Shown here in pieces: positions 56,863 to 64,000 of a stretch of DNA of 64,000 bases. Position numbers and translations under genes: made by a program. The DNA is taken from positions 1 to 64,000 of the forward strand of contig NZ_JAFCJE010000010.1 in the NCBI RefSeq assembly GCF_018131185.1, read 5' to 3'. The notes under the pieces were generated by a model that was given only the letters and a program-made list of their open reading frames with translations, made no database searches and was not told where the DNA came from. Origin of the DNA: Bradyrhizobium diazoefficiens (lineage in GTDB: Bacteria > Pseudomonadota > Alphaproteobacteria > Rhizobiales > Xanthobacteraceae). Within the stretch, counting starts at the first letter, position 1, and every line of letters begins with the position of its first letter.

Positions 56863-57918
56863 GTGTCGCAGAATCAAGCATCGAGCCCGGCCGATTCCAA
56901 GCCGACCGCCTTTAGCCGCGTCGTCGCGCTGATTCCCGGAATTCTCCTCTGCATTGCCGTGGCCGGTGTCTCGGCCCTGCTGGAGCGGGCGGAACTGAGC
57001 GCTTTCGAGCATCCCTACGTCGAGGCGCTGGTGATGGCGATCCTGCTCGGCATGGTGCTCCGCAGCTTCTGGAAACCGGCGCCACGCTGGCAGGCGGGAA
57101 TCGCCTTCAGCGCCAAGCAGCTCCTCGAAGTCGCCGTCATGCTGCTGGGGGCCTCGATCAGCTTCGCCGCCATCGCGGCGTCGGGCATCGCGCTGCTGGC
57201 CTCGATCGCCGCCGTCGTCATGATCACGCTCTGCGTCACTTTCGGCCTCAGCCGTGTGCTGGGCCTGTCGACGCGGCTGTCGATCCTGATCGCCTGCGGC
57301 AACTCGATCTGCGGCAATTCCGCAATCGCCGCCGTGGCGCCGATCATCGGCGCCAACAACGACGAGATTGCATCCTCGATCTCGTTCACCGCAATCCTCG
57401 GCGTGATGATGGTGCTCGGCCTGCCGCTGCTGATTCCGCTGTTGCAATTGTCCGCCACGCAATACGGCATTCTCGCAGGCCTGACCGTCTACGCGGTGCC
57501 GCAGGTGTTGGCCGCGACGGTCCCGGCGGGCCTCGTCTCGACGCAGATCGGAACGCTGGTCAAGCTGATGCGCGTCCTGATGCTCGGGCCGGTGGTCGTC
57601 GGCCTGTCTCTCCTCGCCTCGCGCTGGCAGAACGACGCCAAGAAGACCAATGTCGGATTCTTCCGCCTGGTGCCCTGGTTCATCCTCGGCTTCCTTGCGC
57701 TTGCGACTCTGCGGTCGCTGGAGATCGTGCCGGCCACGGTGGTCGGCCCGGTGACGAAGATCACGGGTTTTCTCACGGTGGTGTCGATGGCCGCGCTCGG
57801 CCTCGGCGTCGACGTGCGCGTGCTCGCCAATGTCGGGGGCAGGGTGACGGCGGCAGTCACGCTGTCACTGCTGCTGCTGCTGGGGATCAGCATCGCGCTG
57901 GTGCAGTGGTTCAAGTGA
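56863..57918 (+). CDS. YeiH-family putative sulfate exporter
   Basis: This 351-residue membrane protein has about ten helices. Family marks are AKQLLEVAVMLLGASISFAA, ACGNSICGNSAIAAVAPIIGA near residue 145, and VYAVPQVLAATVPAGLVSTQIGT. This matches the YeiH/TIGR00698 family, proposed to export sulfate or related anions in taurine and sulfonate users. The GTG start at 56863 has a GGGAGAG site. No sulfonate genes adjoin it directly, but a taurine/nitrate-type ABC transporter lies 2 kb away. It stands alone. Confidence 0.88.
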   Translation: MSQNQASSPADSKPTAFSRVVALIPGILLCIAVAGVSALLERAELSAFEHPYVEALVMAILLGMVLRSFWKPAPRWQAGIAFSAKQLLEVAVMLLGASISFAAIAASGIALLASIAAVVMITLCVTFGLSRVLGLSTRLSILIACGNSICGNSAIAAVAPIIGANNDEIASSISFTAILGVMMVLGLPLLIPLLQLSATQYGILAGLTVYAVPQVLAATVPAGLVSTQIGTLVKLMRVLMLGPVVVGLSLLASRWQNDAKKTNVGFFRLVPWFILGFLALATLRSLEIVPATVVGPVTKITGFLTVVSMAALGLGVDVRVLANVGGRVTAAVTLSLLLLLGISIALVQWFK

Positions 57919-58017
57919 GGCGGAGGCGATGCTTGCCCTCCTGGCTTGTGGGGGCAGATGACGAGGCTTTGCTCCGGCGTTGATTGTCGGAGCGTCTCGC
58001 ATCACGTGGTCTGTGGA

Positions 58018-58905
58018 CTATTCTCGAGAGAGTCGCAGCGCGTTCACTAACGCAGACAGCGCAGCAGGCTGATTCCGGCGACTTGGATAGTACATGAAGA
58101 AGCCGGGCATTGGCGGCAACCAGTCATCCAGGACACGGATGAGCTGCAGCTTAGCAATGTATCCCGCGACCTGCTCTTCATAGGCGAGACCGAGGCCAAT
58201 TCCATCGAGCGCCGCCTGAATCACCAAGTGAGTATCGTCTACGACGAGCGGGCCGTTCACGCCGATCGTGACCGCCTGTCGTCCGCGTTCGAACTCCCAT
58301 CGATATGGACCGCCCGGAAGACGCAGGGTTATGCATCGATGATCGGTCAGATCTTTTGGCTTTTGCGGGATGGATCGTGAGGCGAAATAGCGGGGCGATC
58401 CCACGACCGTCAATCGCAATTCCGGGCTGACACGCACGGCGATCATATCCTTCTGAATGTACTCGCCGAGCTGAATACCGGCATCGAACTCGCCTGCAAC
58501 GAGGTCTACAGGGCCGGTGACGGTGACGACGTCGAGAACGATGTCAGGGTAATTTTCGGCGAATTCCGCGAGCCGCGGCAATAAGACCATCACGGCGGCA
58601 GAGCGAGACGTCACAATTCGAAGGCGCCCGGCGGGCCGGTGTCGAAGGCTTCGGGCTCTATCGAGAGCGTGAGCGATTTGCTCGAGCGCAGGAGACAAGT
58701 CGTCCAAGAGAGCTGCCCCAGCAGCGGTTGGTGCGACGCTCTTCGTCGTCCGAGCGAGAAGCTGCAGCGCGAGCCGTTCTTCAAGTCCCCGGATTGTGTG
58801 GCTCAGGGCAGACTGAGACACACCCAGCTTTGCCGCAGCCCGCGTAAAGCTCCGTTCACGGGCAACCAGTGCAAACGTAGCGAGTTCGTTCAGTTCGTTT
58901 CGCAT
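58018..58905 (-). CDS. LysR-family transcriptional regulator
   Basis: The 295-residue protein has an N-terminal winged helix-turn-helix (about residues 3-62: ELNELATFALVARERSFTRA, KLGVSQSALSHTIRGLEERL) and a two-lobe LysR effector domain (LRIVTSRSAAVMVLLPRLAE, VAGEFDAGIQLGEYI). It is divergent from the metallo-beta-lactamase-fold gene, with a 102-base gap that holds a perfect palindrome, the usual layout for LysR control of a neighbour. The effector is unknown. Confidence 0.94.
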   Translation of the reverse strand: MRNELNELATFALVARERSFTRAAAKLGVSQSALSHTIRGLEERLALQLLARTTKSVAPTAAGAALLDDLSPALEQIAHALDRARSLRHRPAGRLRIVTSRSAAVMVLLPRLAEFAENYPDIVLDVVTVTGPVDLVAGEFDAGIQLGEYIQKDMIAVRVSPELRLTVVGSPRYFASRSIPQKPKDLTDHRCITLRLPGGPYRWEFERGRQAVTIGVNGPLVVDDTHLVIQAALDGIGLGLAYEEQVAGYIAKLQLIRVLDDWLPPMPGFFMYYPSRRNQPAALSALVNALRLSRE

Positions 58906-58955
58906 GATTGATGAATACCACTCATAACCTCATCCAGTACAATCCGTATAGTCTC

Positions 58956-58969
58956 ATAAGCCGGCTTAT
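58956..58969. promoter_or_regulatory. Palindrome between lysR and the MBL-fold gene
   Basis: ATAAGCCGGCTTAT is a perfect 14-base palindrome, about 50 bases from the lysR start and 39 bases upstream of the MBL-fold start. It is a candidate LysR or repressor binding site overlapping one or both promoters. Confidence 0.45.
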
Positions 58970-59007
58970 CCTAGATTTGGCACGCAACGAGACGCGACGG
59001 TGGCACT

Positions 59008-59805
59008 ATGATCGTGACATCCCACAGCGATAATGTTCTCTGCGTCACTTCGGGAGAATGGCGAATCTGGTCGCTCTCGGACGGCTATATCGAGATGCCG
59101 GCAGACCTTTTGCGAGACCCGCAGAATAACCCCGTATCGCAAGCTACGCAGGCAGGAGCGCTTCGTCTGTCGGTCAACTGCTTCGCTCTCGCAGGTCCTG
59201 GCGCTGAGGGCATTCTCATCGACAGCGGAGGAGGGGGCTGGGCACCGACGGTGGGGCGCCTCGAGCAGACCCTGGTCGAGGCCGGGATCGACCCGGCTTC
59301 GATCACGCGTTTGGCCCTCACCCACGCCCATCAGGATCATGTGCACGGGCTTTTGACCCCCGACGGCCGAGCGCTCTTTCCGAATTTGAAGGCGATCATG
59401 ATTGCTGAGGGCGCTGTGGAGAGCTTTCTCGCCGAAACGCACCTGGCGCGTTTCCGGCCCTTGCTGAAGCCTGTTCGGAATGGCGAGCAAGTGGCCGTGC
59501 GATTACGGGCGGTTTCCCTTCCCGGTCATGCTCCCGGTCACATCGGCTACGCGCTCGACACGGACGAGGGCCGTGTCCTGTTCTTCGGTGACGTCGTTCA
59601 TGTGCCCGCCTTGCAGTTTGGCAATCCCGCCTTCAGCTGGGGCTATGACGACGATCAGCCGACCGCACGCGCAACCCGCCTGAAGGTTCTCCATGACGCA
59701 GCCCAGGCGGGGACATGGATCGCCGGCGCGCATCTCGGCCGGCCAGGCATCGGTCGCGTGGTACGTGACGGCGAAGCATACCGTTATGAGCCGGCACAAG
59801 GTTAA
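59008..59805 (+). CDS. Metallo-beta-lactamase-fold hydrolase
   Basis: This 265-residue protein has the metal-binding motif TRLALTHAHQDHVHGLL (HxHxDH, about residue 112), with further ligands in LPGHAPGHIGYAL and FFGDVVHVPALQF. These are the usual five histidine and aspartate positions of a dinuclear zinc/iron MBL hydrolase. There is no signal peptide, so the enzyme is cytoplasmic. The substrate may be a lactone, thioester or phosphoester; sequence does not decide. It is divergent from a LysR gene that probably controls it. Confidence 0.9.
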   Translation: MIVTSHSDNVLCVTSGEWRIWSLSDGYIEMPADLLRDPQNNPVSQATQAGALRLSVNCFALAGPGAEGILIDSGGGGWAPTVGRLEQTLVEAGIDPASITRLALTHAHQDHVHGLLTPDGRALFPNLKAIMIAEGAVESFLAETHLARFRPLLKPVRNGEQVAVRLRAVSLPGHAPGHIGYALDTDEGRVLFFGDVVHVPALQFGNPAFSWGYDDDQPTARATRLKVLHDAAQAGTWIAGAHLGRPGIGRVVRDGEAYRYEPAQG

Positions 59806-59862
59806 ACCGGCACGCGATTTCTACCACGAGGTCGGAACGAAGGCGCGTGCGCCGGCCGATCG

Positions 59863-60735
59863 CTAGATGACATCCGCCAGTGAATGGCCGTTCAGCTCGA
59901 TGCTCAGCCCCTGCATGCCCATGTCGGTGATCTCGCCGCCCATGGCCTTCAGGCTTTCCTCGCGGATCAGAGACATCAGCCCGCGGCGGAGCGCCAGGAA
60001 TTCCGACGACATCATCATCGATTGCTGCCGCGGCCGTTCAAGGGGAATCGGGATCTCCGCCTTGATCGAGCCGGGACGAGCGGTCATGCAGTAGACCCGG
60101 TCGGACAGGAAGATCGCTTCGTCGATATCGTGGGTGACGAACAGCACCGAGATCTTCAGCCGCTGCCACATGTTAGTGAGGATCTGCTGCATGATGACGC
60201 GCGTCTGCGCATCGAGTGCGCCGAAGGGTTCGTCCAGCAGCAGCACCTTGGGCCCTGTCGCCAGCGCCCGGACGATGCCGACGCGCTGCTTCATGCCGCC
60301 GGAGAGCCTTTCCGGATAATGCTTCTCGAACGCTTCGAGCCCTGCAAGCCCCAGCAGGGTGCGTGCCGCCCGTTCACGCTGGGAACGGGGCATGCCGCGC
60401 ATCTTCAGACCAAATTCGACATTCTCCCGCACCGTTTTCCAGGGGAACAGCGAATATTGCTGGAACACCATGCCGCGTTCGGCGCTGGGGCCGTTCACGC
60501 GCTCGCCGTCGACAGTGACGATTCCCGTGGTCGGCTTGAGGAAGCCGGCGACCGCATTGAGCAGCGTCGACTTTCCACAGCCGGAGGGGCCGACGATCGA
60601 GACGAATTCGCCGGGCTTCACGTGGATCTGCGTGTCGGTCACGGCCTGCACCGCTCCCTCGATGGTCTCGTAGGCGAGGGAGAAGTTCTTGACCTCGATA
60701 TGGCCTTTCGGGCTGCTCGCAATCATCTCGCTCAT
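59863..60735 (-). CDS. ABC transporter ATP-binding protein (nitrate/sulfonate/taurine type)
   Basis: This 290-residue ATPase has Walker A VGPSGCGKSTLLNAVAGF (about residue 51), signature LSGGMKQRVGIVRAL, Walker B VLLLDEPFGALDAQTR, and an H-loop VTHDIDEAIFLSD. The layout matches SsuB/TauB/NrtD. The start at 60735 has a GGAGAT site and overlaps the permease gene (ATGA). The C-terminal 50 residues (RGLMSLIREESLKAMGGEIT...) are an extra tail beyond the core. It is the last gene of the operon. Confidence 0.93.
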   Translation of the reverse strand: MSEMIASSPKGHIEVKNFSLAYETIEGAVQAVTDTQIHVKPGEFVSIVGPSGCGKSTLLNAVAGFLKPTTGIVTVDGERVNGPSAERGMVFQQYSLFPWKTVRENVEFGLKMRGMPRSQRERAARTLLGLAGLEAFEKHYPERLSGGMKQRVGIVRALATGPKVLLLDEPFGALDAQTRVIMQQILTNMWQRLKISVLFVTHDIDEAIFLSDRVYCMTARPGSIKAEIPIPLERPRQQSMMMSSEFLALRRGLMSLIREESLKAMGGEITDMGMQGLSIELNGHSLADVI

Positions 60736-61640
60736 GTCGATCTCCACGGCATCACCAATTGTCCCGCGCCTCTGATCAGCAGGCTCGATCCGAGGCCGAG
60801 CACGCCGATCGCGATCATGCCGAGCGCGATGTCGGCATACTGGACCAGCGAATAGGCCTCCCAGGTGAAATAGCCGATGCCGTACTGCCCGGAGATCATT
60901 TCGGCGGCGATCAGCGACACCCAGGCGACCCCCATCCCGACGGTGAGACCGGTAAAGATGTGCGGCAGCGACGCCGGAAAATACACCTCGCGGAAGATCG
61001 AGCGTTCCCGCGCGCCGAGACATTGCGCGGCGCGCACCAGCACGGGATCGACCAGCGACATGCCGTGCAGCGTGTTGACGAGGATCGGGAAGAACGAACC
61101 GAGGAAGGTGATGTAAACAATGCTCTGCTCGTTGGTCGGCCACAGCATGATCGCCATCGGCACCCAGGCGATCGCCGGAATCGGCCGCAGCACTTCGGCC
61201 ACGGGGAAGATGACCTCATGCACCAGCTTGAAGCGCCCCATGATCAGGCCGAGCGGCACGGCGACGATCGCAGCGAGCGAGAATCCGATGAAGATGCGCC
61301 GGCAGCTCAGTGCGATGTGCAGCATGAATTTGGGATCGTGGATCGCCTTGGTGAAGCTCGCATAGACCGCGAGCGGCGAGGGCACGTTGGTGAAGCGCAC
61401 GAAGAACACGACGCGGTAGGTCGTGAGCAGGTGCCAGACCAGCAGGAACGCGAGCAGCGAAATCACGCCGATCGCGGTCGCGCGCAGTCCGGACCGGTTG
61501 AGCCTGTACCATCGCAGGGCGAGCGTGCCGAAGGTGCGCGATGCTGCAGGCGGCGGGACGGCGGGCGCGGAGCCCGCCTCGATAAAGGTCGTTGCCGGCA
61601 TGCTATCCTTGGGATGTCTGAGGAGGGCGGGACTGCTCAC
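60732..61640 (-). CDS. ABC transporter permease (nitrate/sulfonate/taurine type)
   Basis: This 302-residue membrane protein has about six helices and the coupling loop AAQCLGARERSIFREVYFPASLPHIFTGL, the EAA motif of the SsuC/TauC family. A proline- and alanine-rich N-terminus precedes the first helix. GTG at 61640 overlaps the stop of the binding-protein gene by four bases (GTGA); ATG at 61601 is an alternative. It overlaps the ATPase gene downstream. Confidence 0.9.
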   Translation of the reverse strand: MSSPALLRHPKDSMPATTFIEAGSAPAVPPPAASRTFGTLALRWYRLNRSGLRATAIGVISLLAFLLVWHLLTTYRVVFFVRFTNVPSPLAVYASFTKAIHDPKFMLHIALSCRRIFIGFSLAAIVAVPLGLIMGRFKLVHEVIFPVAEVLRPIPAIAWVPMAIMLWPTNEQSIVYITFLGSFFPILVNTLHGMSLVDPVLVRAAQCLGARERSIFREVYFPASLPHIFTGLTVGMGVAWVSLIAAEMISGQYGIGYFTWEAYSLVQYADIALGMIAIGVLGLGSSLLIRGAGQLVMPWRST

Positions 61641-63058
61641 GTCTTGCCTCCGCCCACCGCCACCTTCACGGCGTCCTCGAAGCCAAGCACCTTGCCGCTG
61701 ATCTTGGCGGCATGGGCTTCGGCATCCTTCTTCAGCAGGAAGGGTGCCACGTCGCCATTGCCCACTGCGTAGAAGGCCTGGTCGGCGAACAGCTTGATGC
61801 CGCGTGTCGTATCGAAAACGTAAGCGACGTTGATCTTCTTGCCCTTGGCCTTGTAGTCGGCATAGGCGCCAAGCGTGCAGTTGGCTGACGCGAAGGGCAT
61901 GATGCCGGCATCATCCACCCAGACTTCGCCAGCCTTGCGCGGATCCGCAATCGGCTTCTTGCAGAAGCTGTCTTCACCGGCGATCTCGTAGTTCTTCGTG
62001 CTGGCGAGCTGTGTGTCATAGTCGAGCTTCATTTCGGCGTAGGCCTTGCGGATGAAACTATCGTCGACCCACTTCTTCGGATCAAATTCCTTCATGCGAC
62101 CGAGGTTCTGCAGCACCTTGACGTCGACTGCGGCGGCATCGATCAGCGCTGGCTTGATCGTCGGATCGGTGGTCATGTTGCCGCTCGGACCGAGGAAGAT
62201 GTAGACGACCTCCTTGCTGATGCCGGTCCACTCCTGGATCTTTTCAGCGGCTCGCTTGGGATCGTCGCGCAGCCATTGGTTGGCGGCAATCACCGCCTTG
62301 AAATAGGCGACGACGACTTCCGGGTATTTCTCGGCAAAATCGGTGCGGACCACGATGCCGTGGAATGTCGGCAGGTTGGTCTCGACGCCGTCGAAGATCT
62401 TTCGTGCGAAGCCGCGGAAGGGCAGCAGCTCGGCGAAGGGAACGAAGTCGGCATGCGCGTCGATCTTCTTTTCCTGAAGATTGGTCGAGCCGACTTCAGG
62501 GCTCTGGCTGACGAGCTGGAAGAAGTCCGCGGGATAGCCACGGTCCTGCATCGCCTTCAGGACCATGCCGTGCGCGGCGGAGCCGAAGGGCACGCTGACC
62601 AGCTTGCCTTTGAGGTCGGCGAGATCGTAGTAGGGCGAATCCTTGTGAACGACGAGGCCATTGCCGGAGCCTTCGAGGCTGTAGGCGGCGATGCCCATCA
62701 GCCGGCTCTTGCTTTCCGGATTGCTCTCGAAGGTGAACCCGTTCACGATCAGCGGATAATCGCCCATCATGCCGATCTGGAGCTTGTTCGCCATCATCGC
62801 ATTGGTGACAGGCGGACCCGAGGTGAAGTTCTGCCACTCAAGCTGAAACTTGATGTTGGCGTATTTGCCGTCTTTGGGCAGGTACTTTTCGAGAAGGTTC
62901 AGCTGGCGGATCACAACGCCGGCGGTCACCGTGTTGGTCGTGGTGTCCTGCGTTCCGATGCCGAGCGTCACGGTTTCCGCCGAGGCCGACTGCGCAATCA
63001 GAAGCGTCAGCGACGTCACCGACATCGCGATCGAGAGCGTGGAAAGATGGCGGACCAT
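61637..63058 (-). CDS. ABC transporter substrate-binding protein with NosL-like C-terminal domain
   Basis: This 473-residue exported protein has a signal peptide ending ASAET and a nitrate/taurine-type binding domain (about 35-375): LGIGTQDTTTNTVTAGVVI, IGMMGDYPLIVNGFTFE and KGKLVSVPFGSAAHGMVL. The last 96 residues (from EVWVDDAGIMPFASANC) are extra. FADQAFYAVGNGDVAPFLLK and DAEAHAAKISGKVLGFEDAV resemble the C-terminal half of NosL, the copper chaperone of nitrous oxide reductase. The start at 63058 has a GAGGATGAG site. With permease and ATPase it forms one operon. The ligand could be a sulfonate or nitrate-like anion, or a metal complex given the fusion (inference). Confidence 0.85.
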   Translation of the reverse strand: MVRHLSTLSIAMSVTSLTLLIAQSASAETVTLGIGTQDTTTNTVTAGVVIRQLNLLEKYLPKDGKYANIKFQLEWQNFTSGPPVTNAMMANKLQIGMMGDYPLIVNGFTFESNPESKSRLMGIAAYSLEGSGNGLVVHKDSPYYDLADLKGKLVSVPFGSAAHGMVLKAMQDRGYPADFFQLVSQSPEVGSTNLQEKKIDAHADFVPFAELLPFRGFARKIFDGVETNLPTFHGIVVRTDFAEKYPEVVVAYFKAVIAANQWLRDDPKRAAEKIQEWTGISKEVVYIFLGPSGNMTTDPTIKPALIDAAAVDVKVLQNLGRMKEFDPKKWVDDSFIRKAYAEMKLDYDTQLASTKNYEIAGEDSFCKKPIADPRKAGEVWVDDAGIMPFASANCTLGAYADYKAKGKKINVAYVFDTTRGIKLFADQAFYAVGNGDVAPFLLKKDAEAHAAKISGKVLGFEDAVKVAVGGGKT

Positions 63059-63239
63059 TCTCATCCTCATTCGGTTGGATGTGCTGTGGTTGCCATGATT
63101 GGGTGAGGGCTCAGACAGGGCAAATCCGGAATGATGACCGCAGTCGATTAGTTGCCGGGAAAAGCTGATTGCATACTCCTTGGGCAGTCCTGCATTATAA
63201 AGCCGCTTGCCTGTGCACCGGGCCTGGTCGCAAAATCCT

Positions 63240-63995
63240 TCAGTCAGATGCGTGTCCACGCATCTCCTCCAGCACGTCGGTCCGGCAGACCACGATCTGC
63301 GAGCGCTTGGTCAGCACGATTCCCTTCTCTTGCATGCGCTTCAGGCTGATCGTGACCCATTGGCGCGTCGCCCCGACCATGTGGGCGATGTCCGCATGGG
63401 TGAAGGCTGCGGCGATCACGCGGCCGTCCGCGTCCTCGACGCCATAGAGCTCGACGAGATGCAGCAAGAGGTGCGCAAGGCGCTGCGTGATCGAGCGCGT
63501 TCCCAGCATCTGGGCCAGCGCCGAATAGCATTTGCCCTTGAACGTGAGGCCTTCGATTAGGCCGATCGCAAGATTGGGGATCTCGGTGGCAAGGGACCGC
63601 AGCTCCTTTCCGGGCAGATGCACCACGCTGCAATTGCTGGATGCAACGCCGGACCATTGATGCACGGTGCCCTCGAATACCTCGGGTCCGCCGACGAAAT
63701 TGCCGACATGCCAATAGGCCAGCGTGATCTCGCGCCCGAGCGGGGATGTGTAGAACACCCGGATCCGGCCGCTCTCGACCAACCAGATGCCGTCATGCTT
63801 GCCGCCCTGACTGAACAGGGTCTGGCCGCGGTTGAGCACCTTGCGCCGCCCCTGTTTCAGCACCAGCTCCCGTTCCCGCGGCGAAAGCTTGTCCATCAAC
63901 GGCGGCGGTCCGCCGATCCATTGCTGGTTCTCGGTGAGGAGCAGCGAGGAGCTGCCGGTAGGCCGGACTGCCGGGGGAATGGGCCCGCGAACCAC
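63240..63995 (-). CDS. Crp/Fnr-family regulator (start uncertain, near window edge)
   Basis: Up to 251 residues are visible. The cyclic-nucleotide-like barrel covers about residues 50-150 (VLNRGQTLFSQGGKHDGIWL, VESGRIRVFYTSPLGREITL), and a C-terminal winged helix has recognition helix GATRQWVTISLKRMQEKGIV. There is no Fnr cysteine cluster at the N-terminus, so an iron-sulfur sensor is unlikely. The frame is open to within five bases of the right edge; the start could be GTG at 63995, ATG at 63896, or beyond the window. It lies upstream of the NosL-fused ABC operon on the same strand and may control it. Confidence 0.88.
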   Translation of the reverse strand: MVRGPIPPAVRPTGSSSLLLTENQQWIGGPPPLMDKLSPRERELVLKQGRRKVLNRGQTLFSQGGKHDGIWLVESGRIRVFYTSPLGREITLAYWHVGNFVGGPEVFEGTVHQWSGVASSNCSVVHLPGKELRSLATEIPNLAIGLIEGLTFKGKCYSALAQMLGTRSITQRLAHLLLHLVELYGVEDADGRVIAAAFTHADIAHMVGATRQWVTISLKRMQEKGIVLTKRSQIVVCRTDVLEEMRGHASD

Positions 63996-64000
63996 ATTGG

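Noticed and set aside
1..64000. CRISPR arrays, tRNA or rRNA genes
   Set aside because: No regularly spaced repeats, cloverleaf-type sequences or rRNA-like stretches were noticed on either strand; a covariance search was not possible.

Overview
The window reads as a chromosomal segment of a GC-rich alphaproteobacterium, most likely Bradyrhizobium or a close Nitrobacteraceae relative. This is inferred from codon use, three tripartite tricarboxylate (TTT/Bug-type) uptake loci, a GntR-oxc-frc oxalate operon, and dispersed palindromic intergenic repeats typical of that group. No rRNA, tRNA, CRISPR array or phage was found. Mobile DNA is limited to the tail of an IS110-type transposase at base 1.

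Left part (about 2.2-28.4 kb): oxalate metabolism. The core operon is gntR, oxalyl-CoA decarboxylase (oxc) and formyl-CoA transferase (frc), read leftward. Divergent from it is a one-chain ADP-forming acyl-CoA ligase, followed by an IclR regulator and a tctCBA uptake operon. Further left are two OFA-family oxalate:formate antiporter paralogues, a second TTT transporter, a 45-residue microprotein, and an operon of a CBS-domain protein, a PanE-type reductase and a FAH-family hydrolase. A 17-bp inverted repeat (TGGCAT-N5-ATACCA in transcription orientation) stands upstream of seven of these units: CBS-panE-FAH, each OFA gene, tctCBA, the microprotein, gntR-oxc-frc and the CoA ligase. I read this as one GntR-controlled oxalate regulon. 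PanE is then a good candidate for oxalyl-CoA reductase, which makes glyoxylate.

Between these lie unrelated genes: an Hsp70-like ATPase, cytochrome c, an SRPBCC protein, a PcaB-like lyase with a Bug binding protein, and a glutathione S-transferase with an internal deletion.

Middle part (28.4-47.2 kb): a NYN/LOTUS protein and adenine deaminase, then glyoxylate carboligase, hydroxypyruvate isomerase and tartronate semialdehyde reductase. That trio is the glycerate pathway, which would carry glyoxylate from oxalyl-CoA into central metabolism. Next come a DUF1236 protein, VanZ, a split TPP decarboxylase with a divergent 2-hydroxyacid dehydrogenase, a GNAT acetyltransferase with a Lys/Arg/Orn decarboxylase, a three-subunit molybdenum aldehyde oxidoreductase (PaoABC-like), and an Lrp regulator divergent from alanine dehydrogenase.

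Right part (47.4-64 kb): a leftward operon of Baeyer-Villiger monooxygenase, TetR regulator and acyl-CoA synthetase faces a branched-chain-amino-acid-type ABC operon (binding protein, two permeases, two ATPases) across a TetR-like palindrome. Then come a small membrane protein, a YeiH exporter, a LysR/metallo-beta-lactamase-fold divergent pair, a nitrate/taurine-type ABC transporter whose binding protein carries a NosL-like C-terminus, and a Crp/Fnr regulator at the right edge.

Where internal start codons had better ribosome binding sites than the longest reading frame, I shortened the gene and say so. Functions come from motif recognition alone; no database search was run.
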